Origin: a virus
Length of the DNA stretch: 31,342 bases
IMG/VR virus record: IMGVR_UViG_3300047200_000104
Location: 1 to 31,342 of that record
Strand: one strand, 5' to 3'
A program made the position numbers and the translations under genes. The number at the start of each line of letters is the position of its first letter. Within the stretch, counting starts at the first letter, position 1. Shown one piece after another: positions 1-7,241 of this stretch. A model generated the notes under the pieces. It saw nothing but the letters and a program-made list of their open reading frames with translations. It made no database searches and was not told where the DNA came from.

Positions 1-629
1 TTTGTTCCACCAAAACCTAATAATCTTTTACCTAAACTCTTAGCAACTGATAACCCAATAAGTCCTCCAATTGCTGGAAGATAGGTCATTCCAATACCAA
101 GTAAAGAACTAATTATTTTTTTAGGGTCTTTATTTAATATTCCTTCTAATAAATTAAATGCTGCCAATCCTCTAATAGCACCACCAGCCCCACTAAAAAA
201 TGAACCAACATACTGTTTAATGCCACCAAGTATATCAGTTTTTCTATCTCCTAATTCTTTCTTTCCAAATATTCTACCTCTATTTGCAATCCTTTTTCTA
301 TATTCTTCTACTTCTTTTTTATTTTGATCTTGAGTATTTTTATAATCTTCTGAAATAACTTGAAGTATTCTCTCCAAGTTATTTTTAGTTTGTTCAAGAT
401 TTAAAGTTACTTTACCCAAAGATGAAACATCTCTTTGAGTTGTTGTTATTCCATCATCTAATCCAGAAGATGTGGATGATTGTAATCTACTTACTATCTG
501 CTGAGGAATAGATCTTTTTGGTATTAATGATATTCTTCTAGTAATAGGAGACGCAAAAGATCCAAATCTAGTACCAGCACCAGATCCAAAAAATCTTAAT
601 AGTTTTTGTTTTTGATCTTCTGGGTTCAT
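1..629 (-). CDS. Partial virion/tail protein, putative tape-measure-like (3' end outside window)
   Basis: The gene reads from ATG at 629 and stays open to the window edge, giving at least 209 residues. Its ATG overlaps the stop of the upstream small gene as ATGA. Roughly residues 70-115 are charged and helix-prone, with many K, E and Q. The visible C-terminal part is rich in Gly and Ala with hydrophobic stretches. I recognise no catalytic motif. In many tailed phages the tape-measure gene directly follows the overlapping tail-assembly chaperone pair, and this gene sits in exactly that position after gp26 and its overlapping partner. A tail-length or hub role is therefore an inference from order and composition. 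The missing 3' part prevents a length check. It could equally be another hub structural protein. Confidence 0.6.
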   Translation of the reverse strand, partial: MNPEDQKQKLLRFFGSGAGTRFGSFASPITRRISLIPKRSIPQQIVSRLQSSTSSGLDDGITTTQRDVSSLGKVTLNLEQTKNNLERILQVISEDYKNTQDQNKKEVEEYRKRIANRGRIFGKKELGDRKTDILGGIKQYVGSFFSGAGGAIRGLAAFNLLEGILNKDPKKIISSLLGIGMTYLPAIGGLIGLSVAKSLGKRLLGFGGT

Positions 630-805
630 CTATTTGCTTTTGCTGCTTTTTCTTCTTCCTCTCTAATATGATTTTCAAGAAGGGACAAATAGATTTCTCT
701 TTCCCAAGGCATCATATTTTCAATCTCAGTCAAAGAGTATTTATGATACTGCATCAAGGCAAAATTAATTCTATAATAAGATTCTAAGTCTTCATGACTT
801 AGCAT
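626..805 (-). CDS. Small gp51-like / tail-assembly-chaperone T-part, 59 aa
   Basis: This 59-residue reading frame starts at the ATG that overlaps the gp26 stop (TAATG) and ends at TGA overlapping the next gene (ATGA). It is acidic and helical, with the motif MPWEREIYLSLL in the middle and a run of Glu and Lys near the end. The W-E-R-E-x-Y-x-x-L pattern resembles the C-terminal extension of tail-assembly chaperones, and small genes in this position of T4-like cyanophages are often labelled hub assembly catalyst gp51. No convincing Shine-Dalgarno sequence precedes its ATG. The frame is -1 relative to gp26 and is joined to it by a strong slippery signal. It may therefore be made mainly as the tail of a gp26 fusion. 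Translation by reinitiation is the alternative. Confidence 0.7.
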   Translation of the reverse strand: MLSHEDLESYYRINFALMQYHKYSLTEIENMMPWEREIYLSLLENHIREEEEKAAKANR

Positions 806-817
806 TATCCGAAAAAA
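784..817 (-). promoter_or_regulatory. Candidate -1 programmed ribosomal frameshift signal at the end of gp26
   Basis: On the minus strand the gp26 codons AGT TTT TTC GGA TAA contain the heptamer T TTT TTC (817 down to 811) in the register needed for tandem -1 slippage. Eight nucleotides later comes a perfect 7-bp hairpin, CTAAGTC-ATGAA-GACTTAG (802 to 784). The -1 frame after the heptamer runs into the 59-aa reading frame without a stop. Slippery heptamer, 5-9 nt spacer and stem-loop are the three known parts of such signals. Function is inferred. Confidence 0.65.
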
Positions 818-1536
818 CTTGATAACCCTTCAAGAACTATTTCATTATCAATTCCAGTTTTTGGATTCTTAACTGTCAATGTATGTGAAAGTTTGGGCAT
901 AGTATCAAAGAACTTTTCAATACCTTTGAATTGATTGGCATCAAAAGTTTGCAACCACTCCACAAGTTCTTTTCTAGTTACATCACCAGCAGACCAAGAA
1001 TCATCTTGGGTATAAACCATATCAACACAAGATGCTACAACATCAAAAGATTTATTGATAGTCTCTTCGCTATTACTTGGTTTAGTAAAGTCAAAGTTAT
1101 TATCAATAAATTCTTGAAGAGAAGGATACTTCATCTTCACTGTAATACTATCATCAATTTTAATTTCAGAACTATGACCTTCTGGAATCAATACTTGAAT
1201 CTCATCTACATTAATTGTAACATCAACTTGTGTTTCTCCATCATCAGGGCAGGTGATAATAAGGTCTACTGATTCACCTACAGATTTTGCTCTGATATTT
1301 AAGAACAGATATTCAATATCAAAACTTGGAAGAGTTTCAATCTTAATACCTCTGGTCAAAATACAATCTTTCAATACAGTTTTAACTGCATTATTAATAT
1401 CTTTTGAATCACCACTTTCCATAGCAAGGATTAAAATCTTTTCCTCCTTAACCAGAAAGGGTCTGTATTTAATTTGCTTTTTATTAGATGGAAGAGTCAA
1501 CTCATATGTTGGAGTTGCAACAATAGGTAAAGGCAT
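805..1536 (-). CDS. 26: Baseplate hub subunit gp26-like protein (T4_baseplate family), 243 aa
   Basis: The 243-residue protein starts with a short PTYEL segment followed by a KYRPFLVKEEKIL motif, characteristic of the T4 baseplate protein family that contains gp26. T4 gp26 is about 208 residues, so the length is comparable. The family acts in assembly of the central baseplate hub inside the infected cell. The central part carries an ITCPDDGE segment, and the C-terminal half is acidic with a Trp pair around DDSWSAGD. The last codons carry a slippery heptamer leading into the next frame, as in tail-assembly chaperone genes, so this product may act as a chaperone rather than as a mature virion part. 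A late promoter lies about 30 nt upstream. Membership is by recalled sequence pattern, not by search. Confidence 0.8.
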   Translation of the reverse strand: MPLPIVATPTYELTLPSNKKQIKYRPFLVKEEKILILAMESGDSKDINNAVKTVLKDCILTRGIKIETLPSFDIEYLFLNIRAKSVGESVDLIITCPDDGETQVDVTINVDEIQVLIPEGHSSEIKIDDSITVKMKYPSLQEFIDNNFDFTKPSNSEETINKSFDVVASCVDMVYTQDDSWSAGDVTRKELVEWLQTFDANQFKGIEKFFDTMPKLSHTLTVKNPKTGIDNEIVLEGLSSFFG

Positions 1537-1562
1537 TTTGAAATATACAATTCAGTTGTGAC

Positions 1563-1570
1563 TATTTATT
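1563..1570 (-). promoter_or_regulatory. T4-type late promoter upstream of gp26
   Basis: The minus strand reads AATAAATA, matching the NATAAATA late promoter recognised by gp55/gp33-modified polymerase. It overlaps the end of the upstream gene and lies 27 nt before the gp26 ATG. Confidence 0.55.
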
Positions 1571-2297
1571 ATGCAATAAAGGCATTAGGATTATCTGGTG
1601 TTCCAGTGGGAGGGATTCCACCAGTATCAATAACTCTAGCTGTTGGAGCATCTGATGGGCTGTTAATTTGTTTTCCATCATTTTTAAAGAAGGCATATAC
1701 ATCATAATTAAAAGTTACTGTGGTTTTTAATATACCAGATTGCTCATAAGAAATTGGAAGTGAAATTAAATTCACAGGAAAAGCGTTTCTTAAAATATAA
1801 GTACATCTATTTTTGGGCATTTCATAAACACCACCTTTAACCAATCTTTGATTTGGTTGTCTAAAATTTCTTTCAAATTTTGTAATTATAACTTCTTTTT
1901 GATATCCTACATTATTATTTCCTGGATAGTTAAACTTATTATATGATGTTCCAGGAACTCCTGAGTTAGGTGATATTTCTGCTATCCACTGTTCAAAAAA
2001 TTGAATAACTTTATAATCATAATCTACATAAAAACTTACATCAACAGAAGGATACACTCTTTTATTGGCAAAGGTCTCAGTTACACCTTGACTATCTCCA
2101 AAAACTTGTGTTGTTTCATATGAAGTTCCAGGAAGAACTGCCTCATAAGCTAAAAAATTTATATCATAGTTACTGACTCCACCAAAATCTTTTCCAGAAT
2201 TAACAAAAACATCAAAATAATTTGATAGTGATGGTTTAAACCTACTGACAATTTCATCAGTAGAATAATACAAATGTTTGTAGTCTGTTGCAGCCAT
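1569..2297 (-). CDS. Tail-tube-fold baseplate protein, gp54-like (tube initiator), 242 aa
   Basis: The 242-residue protein has the look of the gp19/gp54 tail tube family. It is beta-rich, with a FDVFV strand near the N-terminus, a long loop ending in LPGTSYET, a strand-rich core with DVSFYVDYDYK, and a C-terminal strand TVTFNYDVYAFF after a RNAFPVNL segment. Tube proteins and the tube initiator gp54 share this fold and stack under the sheath. Its neighbours are gp26 on the same strand and gp4 and gp48 across a divergent junction, consistent with a baseplate role. The tail after residue 215 is Pro-, Asp- and Thr-rich and probably disordered. T4 gp54 is longer (about 320 aa) and gp19 shorter (163 aa), so the exact T4 counterpart is uncertain. 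Confidence 0.6.
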   Translation of the reverse strand: MAATDYKHLYYSTDEIVSRFKPSLSNYFDVFVNSGKDFGGVSNYDINFLAYEAVLPGTSYETTQVFGDSQGVTETFANKRVYPSVDVSFYVDYDYKVIQFFEQWIAEISPNSGVPGTSYNKFNYPGNNNVGYQKEVIITKFERNFRQPNQRLVKGGVYEMPKNRCTYILRNAFPVNLISLPISYEQSGILKTTVTFNYDVYAFFKNDGKQINSPSDAPTARVIDTGGIPPTGTPDNPNAFIA

Positions 2298-2328
2298 CTA
2301 AATAATTGGAAGTGCCTATATTATATGT

Positions 2329-2763
2329 ATGAGCTATAAGGGTATCTATAAACCAGAACATCCACAAAAGTATATTGGTGACCCAAAGAATATCATTTAT
2401 AGGTCACTCTGGGAGCGTAAGTTTATGCACTACTGTGATGTAAATGAAAATATAATGAGGTGGTCCAGTGAAGAAATATGGATACCTTACCTATCTCCAT
2501 TAGATTCTAGGGTGCACAAATACTTCCCTGACTTTTATATCAAATACAAAGATGCCTCTGGGATTGTTAAGGAAAGTTTAATTGAAATCAAACCTAAAAG
2601 ACAAGTAGCTGGTCCAAAAGCAGTTAAAAGAGTAACTCAAAAACAAATGTATGAGATAAAAGAGTTTGCTAAAAACCAGGCAAAGTGGAAGGCAGCAGAA
2701 GAATTTTGTGCTGATAGAAGATGGTCATTCCAAATTTTAACGGAGGATAATCTTGGCGTATAA
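2329..2763 (+). CDS. 4: Head completion protein gp4-like, PD-(D/E)XK nuclease fold, 144 aa
   Basis: The 144-residue protein matches T4 gp4 (about 150 aa), which is needed to finish filled heads before tail attachment. Nuclease-type residues are visible: E30 in SLWERKF, the PD pair at 67-68 in YFPDFYIK, and E86-x-K88 in LIEIKPKRQ. Together these form a PD-(D/E)XK active site like that of TnsA-type endonucleases. The conserved core WSSEEIWIPY lies between. The gene starts a plus-strand late cluster of four genes (this one, an unassigned gene, gp48 and gp53), with only 31 nt between it and the divergent gp54-like gene. Its 3' end overlaps the next gene by 11 nt. A plausible role is trimming or processing packaged DNA ends; the catalytic function is inferred from the residues. 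Confidence 0.8.
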   Translation: MSYKGIYKPEHPQKYIGDPKNIIYRSLWERKFMHYCDVNENIMRWSSEEIWIPYLSPLDSRVHKYFPDFYIKYKDASGIVKESLIEIKPKRQVAGPKAVKRVTQKQMYEIKEFAKNQAKWKAAEEFCADRRWSFQILTEDNLGV

Positions 2764-3292
2764 AACTATCTTTGAACAGATACAACAAAAAACTGGTGGC
2801 AAAAAACAATCAAGAGATTGGTACAGAAGACAATTAACAAATACATCTCCAAGAAATATTATAACTAATGAACAATCAGATGAAGTTGGTGATGAATTAG
2901 AAAGAGATTTTAATAAAGTTACAACCTTTCCAAGATTATTTAACCTAATGTATTATGATTACAAAGCAATCACAAGAAGGAACCTTCCATTCTATGATAA
3001 GCATCCTCTGGCATTTGTTTTAGAGGTTGATGCAAAGTCATTCTTTGCTGTAAATCTACACTACTATTCCCCAGAAGAAAGGATGGGTCTTGTTGCAAGT
3101 TTGGCAGCAGATAAAATACCAAAGTTTCGTAAAGGCGCACATAAATACTTAATATCAGAAGTAAGAAGTCCTTACTTAATTCTAGCACAGCAAGAATGGC
3201 AAACTATGTGTCTATTACCAGTAGAGGAATTTGTAAGGGACTTGGGTGGGGTAGAGATACCAATCCGTTCAGACAAGGTGTGGGGTAGATAG
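2753..3292 (+). CDS. Unassigned T4-like virion assembly protein, possibly gp2-like, 179 aa
   Basis: I do not recognise this protein with certainty. It starts at TTG, preceded six bases upstream by a perfect GGAGG ribosome site inside the 3' end of gp4, so the TTG start is well supported. The first 60 residues are basic and probably disordered. The core contains LPFYDKHPLAFVLEV and NLHYYSPEERMGLV, motifs I associate with a widespread phage protein of unclear function. It ends with TAG immediately before the gp48 ATG. In T4, gene 2 (DNA end protector) clusters with gene 4, so a gp2-like role is possible by position. The protein is shorter than T4 gp2, and this assignment is weak. Translational coupling with gp4 suggests a role in head or tail completion. 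Confidence 0.6.
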   Translation: MAYKTIFEQIQQKTGGKKQSRDWYRRQLTNTSPRNIITNEQSDEVGDELERDFNKVTTFPRLFNLMYYDYKAITRRNLPFYDKHPLAFVLEVDAKSFFAVNLHYYSPEERMGLVASLAADKIPKFRKGAHKYLISEVRSPYLILAQQEWQTMCLLPVEEFVRDLGGVEIPIRSDKVWGR

Positions 3293-4846
3293 ATGGCAAC
3301 TTATGGAGAACCAGGAGAAAATGCACGCACTTGGTCACTAGCATCAGGTGTAAAGGATACTAGACCATATTCTGCAGTTTATAATCCCACTACAAATGTA
3401 AGTCAAATTTATGCAACAAACAACACACTTGGAATAAAAACTTATGAATCATTAGGAACTTATAATTTTAATACACACACATTTACTTGGCGTAGAGATG
3501 CAAGTGTTTCTGTTGCTGATAGATTAAAAATACAAACTTTTCCAGACGCTATTGAAACAATAACCGTAGAAACAATAAAAGATGTTGCACCATCTGCAAA
3601 TACTACACAACTACTTGAACCAAAAGGAACTTTACCACCACCAGCATCAGCAGGAGCACAAAGTGGAACTAACCCAGGACCAAGTAGTTCTGGTATTGGA
3701 AGTACATTTGATACTAGTAACACTCCAGGATTAGAAAATTTAATATCTCAATTTAATGATGAAACTAATAGTAATAGTTTTGAAAAAATTAAAGAATTTT
3801 TATATTATCCAAGTAGCATTAAAGCAAGTGGACAAGATAAGATTACAATAACTCAAATTGAATATGTTGTTGGAAATGTTGCTGGCGCATTAACTGGAAC
3901 ATTAGGAAACAGAGAATTAGATTTTAATACTCAAACAAAAGTAAAAACTCTTGGTATGGTAACATTACCAATACCTAATGAATTAACAGAAGCAAACCAA
4001 ACTGGATGGGGTGAAGATAGTTTATCATCTATTTCAGCAGCATTAATGGGGGCAGGAGTTGGGTTAGTTGGTGATATTTCTAGTGGAAGATTAGGAGGAA
4101 CACTAGGAAATCTTAAAAATTTTGTTGATAATATAACAACAGATGGGGGAGCAATTAATACTAGATTAAAACAATTTTTAACTGTAAATGCAGCAGCATC
4201 TGTATTAAAACTTGGAGGAATTAATGTAAATCCAGAAGCATATATTTCAAGAGTTACTGGAACAGCAATTAACCCAAACCTTGAATTGCTATTTAATGGT
4301 CCCAAATTAAGACAATTTGGGTTTCAATTTAAGTTAACCCCAAGAGATGAAAATGAAGCAAAAAATATTAGAAGCATCATTAAGTTTTTTAAAAAAGGAA
4401 TGGCACCAAGAAGGTCTACCAAGCAAGCACTATCTATATTTTTAGGTGCTCCTAATGTTTTTAGAATTAAATTTACATCAGGAGAAACTGGAAAAGAACT
4501 AGATAGCGTTGGAAAAATTAAAACCTGTGCCCTACAATCATTTAATGCAAACTATACCCCTGATGGATTTTATGCTGCTTATAGAGATAATAGTGCTGGT
4601 GGTTCTCAACCAATTTCAGTTGTGATTAGTCTTGGGTTTGCAGAACTTACTCCAATATTTAATGATGAATATGATGGCAATTCACCATCAGTTGGTCCAG
4701 AGTTTGTTCAAGAAAATGCAAAAGCATTTAATGTAGAACAACAAAAATCAACAACACCTACACCATCAGCAACACCAACAGCACAAAGACAATCACCTAG
4801 ACCTGGGCAAATCCCTGGTCTCCCAAATGCTAGTTTAGGAGAATAG
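3293..4846 (+). CDS. 48: Baseplate tail tube cap gp48-like, 517 aa
   Basis: gp48 caps the baseplate hub and starts the tail tube in T4 (364 aa). The conserved part lies at about residues 155-465 here. It includes IKEFLYYPSS, a Gly/Ala-rich segment resembling a membrane or tape region, an LFNGPKLRQFGFQF strand, PRDENEAKNIRSIIKFFKKGMAP, and the closing FNANYTPDGFYAAY region. The N-terminal 100 residues are an extra strand-rich domain, followed by a Pro/Ser/Gly linker. The C-terminus is a Pro/Thr/Ser-rich tail. The larger size relative to T4 comes from these additions. The ATG directly follows the stop of the previous gene, and gp53 follows after 18 nt, giving a compact late operon. The gp48 assignment rests on the core motifs and on adjacency to gp53. 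Confidence 0.8.
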   Translation: MATYGEPGENARTWSLASGVKDTRPYSAVYNPTTNVSQIYATNNTLGIKTYESLGTYNFNTHTFTWRRDASVSVADRLKIQTFPDAIETITVETIKDVAPSANTTQLLEPKGTLPPPASAGAQSGTNPGPSSSGIGSTFDTSNTPGLENLISQFNDETNSNSFEKIKEFLYYPSSIKASGQDKITITQIEYVVGNVAGALTGTLGNRELDFNTQTKVKTLGMVTLPIPNELTEANQTGWGEDSLSSISAALMGAGVGLVGDISSGRLGGTLGNLKNFVDNITTDGGAINTRLKQFLTVNAAASVLKLGGINVNPEAYISRVTGTAINPNLELLFNGPKLRQFGFQFKLTPRDENEAKNIRSIIKFFKKGMAPRRSTKQALSIFLGAPNVFRIKFTSGETGKELDSVGKIKTCALQSFNANYTPDGFYAAYRDNSAGGSQPISVVISLGFAELTPIFNDEYDGNSPSVGPEFVQENAKAFNVEQQKSTTPTPSATPTAQRQSPRPGQIPGLPNASLGE

Positions 4847-4864
4847 AATAATACACATAAAACT

Positions 4865-5629
4865 ATGACTTATTTCAGAGAAGTATCGGACTTACTTTAC
4901 CAGTCCCAACAACCAAACAGAAACTCTTCTTATGATTATGCAAGAGTCAAGAATCTATTTCGTAGAGCAAAGATTCGTGATGACTTCTTTAAAAATGTTA
5001 CTGCCTTTACCAAGTATAAAATTGTAGGTGAAGAAAGACCAGAACAAATAGCAGAAAAACTTTATGGTAGTTCTACCTATGATTGGGTAGTTCTTATCTC
5101 TAATAATATTATCAATACAAGAACTGAATGGCCACTGTCTGATTCAGAATTTTCAGATTACTTAGAAAGAAAATATACAGAAGCAGAACTTGCACAACCA
5201 CATCATTATGAAACAACAGCAGTCATAGATTCAAGAGGAAAACTTATATTACCTGCTGGTAAAATTGTTGATAGAAACTTTTCCATAACTTATGATGGTG
5301 GCATTACTTCATTTCAAGAAAACAATAAAACTATAAAATTTAGTTCTAATGAAATATCATTTGATTCTAATTTAACTACATTTGATGCATCAACTTTATT
5401 TTACCAAGTTGGAAATATAGTAACAGTAACACCAGTCAAAATGGTAAGTGTTTATGAATATGAAATACAACAGAATGATAAGAAGAGAAATATCTATGTA
5501 CTAAGAAATAGATACTTACAAACTGCTATTGATGATATGAAGAGGATTATGTCTTATGGTTTCTCTTCTCAATATGTAAATGATTCTACCAAAAAAGGAG
5601 AAAGTTTAAGAGTTCTTTCACCAAGATAA
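4865..5629 (+). CDS. 53: Baseplate wedge subunit gp53, 254 aa
   Basis: The N-terminal half has the gp53 signature. It includes SSYDYARVKNLFRRAKIRDD, then a LysM-like portion (YKIVGEERPEQIAEKLYG) followed by STYDWVVLISNNIINTRTEWPLS. This matches T4 gp53 (196 aa), which holds wedges together around the hub. The C-terminal third is less conserved and ends with repeated Lys/Arg-containing strands. The length is 254 residues, somewhat longer than in T4. It is the last gene of the plus-strand operon. Its TAA at 5627-5629 directly abuts the stop of the convergent collagen-like gene at 5630, leaving no spacer and no room for a separate terminator between the two. Confidence 0.88.
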   Translation: MTYFREVSDLLYQSQQPNRNSSYDYARVKNLFRRAKIRDDFFKNVTAFTKYKIVGEERPEQIAEKLYGSSTYDWVVLISNNIINTRTEWPLSDSEFSDYLERKYTEAELAQPHHYETTAVIDSRGKLILPAGKIVDRNFSITYDGGITSFQENNKTIKFSSNEISFDSNLTTFDASTLFYQVGNIVTVTPVKMVSVYEYEIQQNDKKRNIYVLRNRYLQTAIDDMKRIMSYGFSSQYVNDSTKKGESLRVLSPR

Positions 5630-6199
5630 TCACATTCCCATAGCAATACTTAATGCAACAGTACTTGAACTTATAAGATTTCCTGTTATTCTCACATTTC
5701 CATTAACATCTAAACTGTATTGAGGAATTGTAGATCCTATACCAACAGAACCAATACCAGTGACTACCATTGATCTTGTTGAACCAGAACCAACTTGAAA
5801 TAATTGTGTTGGTGTTGTGGTTCCTATACCCACATTAGATGTTGTATTAATTCCAGAAGAATTTAATACCCAATAATTAGTTGCAGCAGAACCTTGTGGA
5901 CCTCTAAGTCCTTGTGGACCTTGTGGTCCAATAAGTCCTTGTGCACCTTGTGGTCCTTGTGCACCTTGTGGTCCAATAATTCCTTGTGCACCTTGGGGTC
6001 CAGTAAATCCTTGAAATCCTTGAAGTCCAATAGGTCCTTGTGCACCTTGTGGTCCTGTTACATTATATAAATCACTACCATCTCCAAATTTATTATAAAT
6101 CTCAGCAAAATTATCATTAATTTTATTTGCGCCTTCATATAAGGTATCCCCAGTACCATCATTAGGGCTAGACCCAGAAAATATTACTTTTTTTGCCAT
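5630..6199 (-). CDS. Collagen-like fibre protein, 189 aa
   Basis: The protein has three parts. Residues 1-47 form a head with [19 protein letters not shown], a motif common at the start of phage fibre proteins. Residues 49-104 are an uninterrupted Gly-X-Y tract dominated by GPQGAQ units, so a collagen-like triple helix is expected. Residues 105-189 are a beta-rich trimer region with [14 protein letters not shown] and [16 protein letters not shown] units. The last residues, [10 protein letters not shown], are nearly repeated at the end of a 68-aa protein elsewhere in the window. It is probably a virion fibre or baseplate decoration. Tandem late promoters precede it, and a gp32 terminator lies just upstream, so it is a separate late transcript. 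Host receptor binding is possible but not shown. Confidence 0.8.
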   Translation of the reverse strand: MAKKVIFSGSSPNDGTGDTLYEGANKINDNFAEIYNKFGDGSDLYNVTGPQGAQGPIGLQGFQGFTGPQGAQGIIGPQGAQGPQGAQGLIGPQGPQGLRGPQGSAATNYWVLNSSGINTTSNVGIGTTTPTQLFQVGSGSTRSMVVTGIGSVGIGSTIPQYSLDVNGNVRITGNLISSSTVALSIAMGM

Positions 6200-6211
6200 T
6201 ATTATAGGGTT

Positions 6212-6228
6212 TATTTATTTTATTTATC
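6212..6228 (-). promoter_or_regulatory. Tandem late promoters for the collagen-like gene
   Basis: The minus strand contains GATAAATA and AATAAATA separated by one base, 13-29 nt before the ATG at 6199. Both match NATAAATA. They lie just after the gp32 terminator. Confidence 0.6.
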
Positions 6229-6234
6229 TTTGCA

Positions 6235-6260
6235 TAAAAAAGGAGGGCATATGCCCTCCC
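6235..6260 (-). terminator. Intrinsic terminator after gp32
   Basis: A perfect palindrome, GGAGGGCATATGCCCTCC (6242-6259), is followed on the minus strand by a run of seven T (6241-6235). It lies 9 nt after the gp32 stop. Confidence 0.9.
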
Positions 6261-6268
6261 TTAGATAA

Positions 6269-7162
6269 TCACTCCTCAGCTAACCTTTGAAAATATTGTA
6301 AGGTATCATCCTCATCTTCATCTGTTGAAGATTTGGAAATAGTGAATGATGGTTCCTTCTTAGGAGGAGCAGAGAACTCTTCCTCATTCTCAAAGGATTC
6401 ATCAACCTTAAATTGTGCTTTGGGTTTACCTAGAACTGCTTTCAAACGAGTATCAAGTTGTTCATAGGTCTTCATAGATTCTGGATTGGTAAAATCTGTA
6501 AGAGAGTATGCCTTCTTCCAGATTCCTTCAAGCACATCATCATCAAAATCTCCAAGTGTACCAGGAGTTTCAAACTCTGATTTATCATAGTTCCAGTAAC
6601 CATCCTTCTTGGTAATCTTTACCTTGAAGTTAGCACCAGCCCAGAAATCAAAAGGATTGATTGGAGTTTCATCCTCAAACTCTGGTTGCATAGCAGCCAT
6701 AATCTTATCAAAGATTTTCTTACCATACTTATAAAGGAACACACGACCTTCATTTTCAGGGTGTGCCTTATCACTCACAACATAGATGTTTGAGTAGTAA
6801 GACAGTTTGCGCTTACGCTCACGAACAATTTCTTGATTTGCTTTACTACCTGTGTTCCACAACTCACGGTTTGCTTCACACACAGGGCAGTTTTGATTAA
6901 CTGTGGTCAGGCAGTTATCAATAAACCACCCACCAGTGCCTTGGAATGCATGAGTATACACCTTTGCCCAGGGAAGGTCTTCACCTTCTGGTGCAGTAAG
7001 GAAGCGAATAACAGCAAAACCATTACCTGCTTTATCTACCTGAGGTTTAAAAATTCTATCATCAGAAGTTGAACTACTAGTATTAAGTTTTTCAACTTCA
7101 TTAATGAGTTTAGAAGTCAAAGAACCAAGAGAAGATTGTTTTTTAAGATTTTGAAAGGACAT
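6269..7162 (-). CDS. 32: Single-stranded DNA-binding protein gp32, 297 aa
   Basis: gp32 coats ssDNA during T4 replication, recombination and repair. The length of 297 residues compares with 301 in T4. The N-terminal 25 residues include LKKQSSLGSLTSKL, the cooperative self-association region. Zinc ligands are visible as H71, C84, C92 and C95 in the stretch from THAFQGTGGW to NCPVC. The aromatic-rich core includes NPFDFWAGANFKVKI and GYWNYDKSEF. The C-terminus is acidic, with SSTDEDEDD followed by LQYFQRLAEE, and recruits partners such as gp59, which is encoded nearby. Upstream is a near-consensus sigma70 promoter and a leader hairpin; downstream is a strong terminator. It can therefore be transcribed alone or as the end of the cluster from phoH. 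Confidence 0.96.
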   Translation of the reverse strand: MSFQNLKKQSSLGSLTSKLINEVEKLNTSSSTSDDRIFKPQVDKAGNGFAVIRFLTAPEGEDLPWAKVYTHAFQGTGGWFIDNCLTTVNQNCPVCEANRELWNTGSKANQEIVRERKRKLSYYSNIYVVSDKAHPENEGRVFLYKYGKKIFDKIMAAMQPEFEDETPINPFDFWAGANFKVKITKKDGYWNYDKSEFETPGTLGDFDDDVLEGIWKKAYSLTDFTNPESMKTYEQLDTRLKAVLGKPKAQFKVDESFENEEEFSAPPKKEPSFTISKSSTDEDEDDTLQYFQRLAEE

Positions 7163-7186
7163 AGGATTTAAAGATTAATAGGATAA

Positions 7187-7209
7187 AATGGTCAGAAACT
7201 CCAACCATT
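7187..7209 (-). promoter_or_regulatory. Hairpin in the gp32 mRNA leader
   Basis: On the minus strand AATGGT and ACCATT form a perfect 6-bp stem with an 11-nt loop containing GGAG. It lies 25 nt before the gp32 ATG and just after the predicted transcription start. T4 gp32 represses its own translation through a leader structure, so an autoregulatory site is possible. This is inference. Confidence 0.35.
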
Positions 7210-7212
7210 ACT

Positions 7213-7241
7213 AGTATATACCATATTGATTATTATGTCAA
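7213..7241 (-). promoter_or_regulatory. Sigma70-type promoter of gp32
   Basis: The minus strand has TTGACA (7241-7236), exactly 17 nt, then TATACT (7218-7213). The -35 box overlaps the last codons of the GIY-YIG endonuclease gene. This host-polymerase promoter would give early gp32 expression independent of the upstream cluster. Confidence 0.8.

Noticed and set aside
3460-4305. Minus-strand open frames opposite gp48
   Set aside because: They are shadows of the AT-rich gp48 gene with no start signals or recognisable domain.
5863-6045. Alternative-frame ORF over the collagen-like repeats
   Set aside because: It mirrors the Gly-X-Y repeat in a second frame (KVHKDLLD units) and has no start support.
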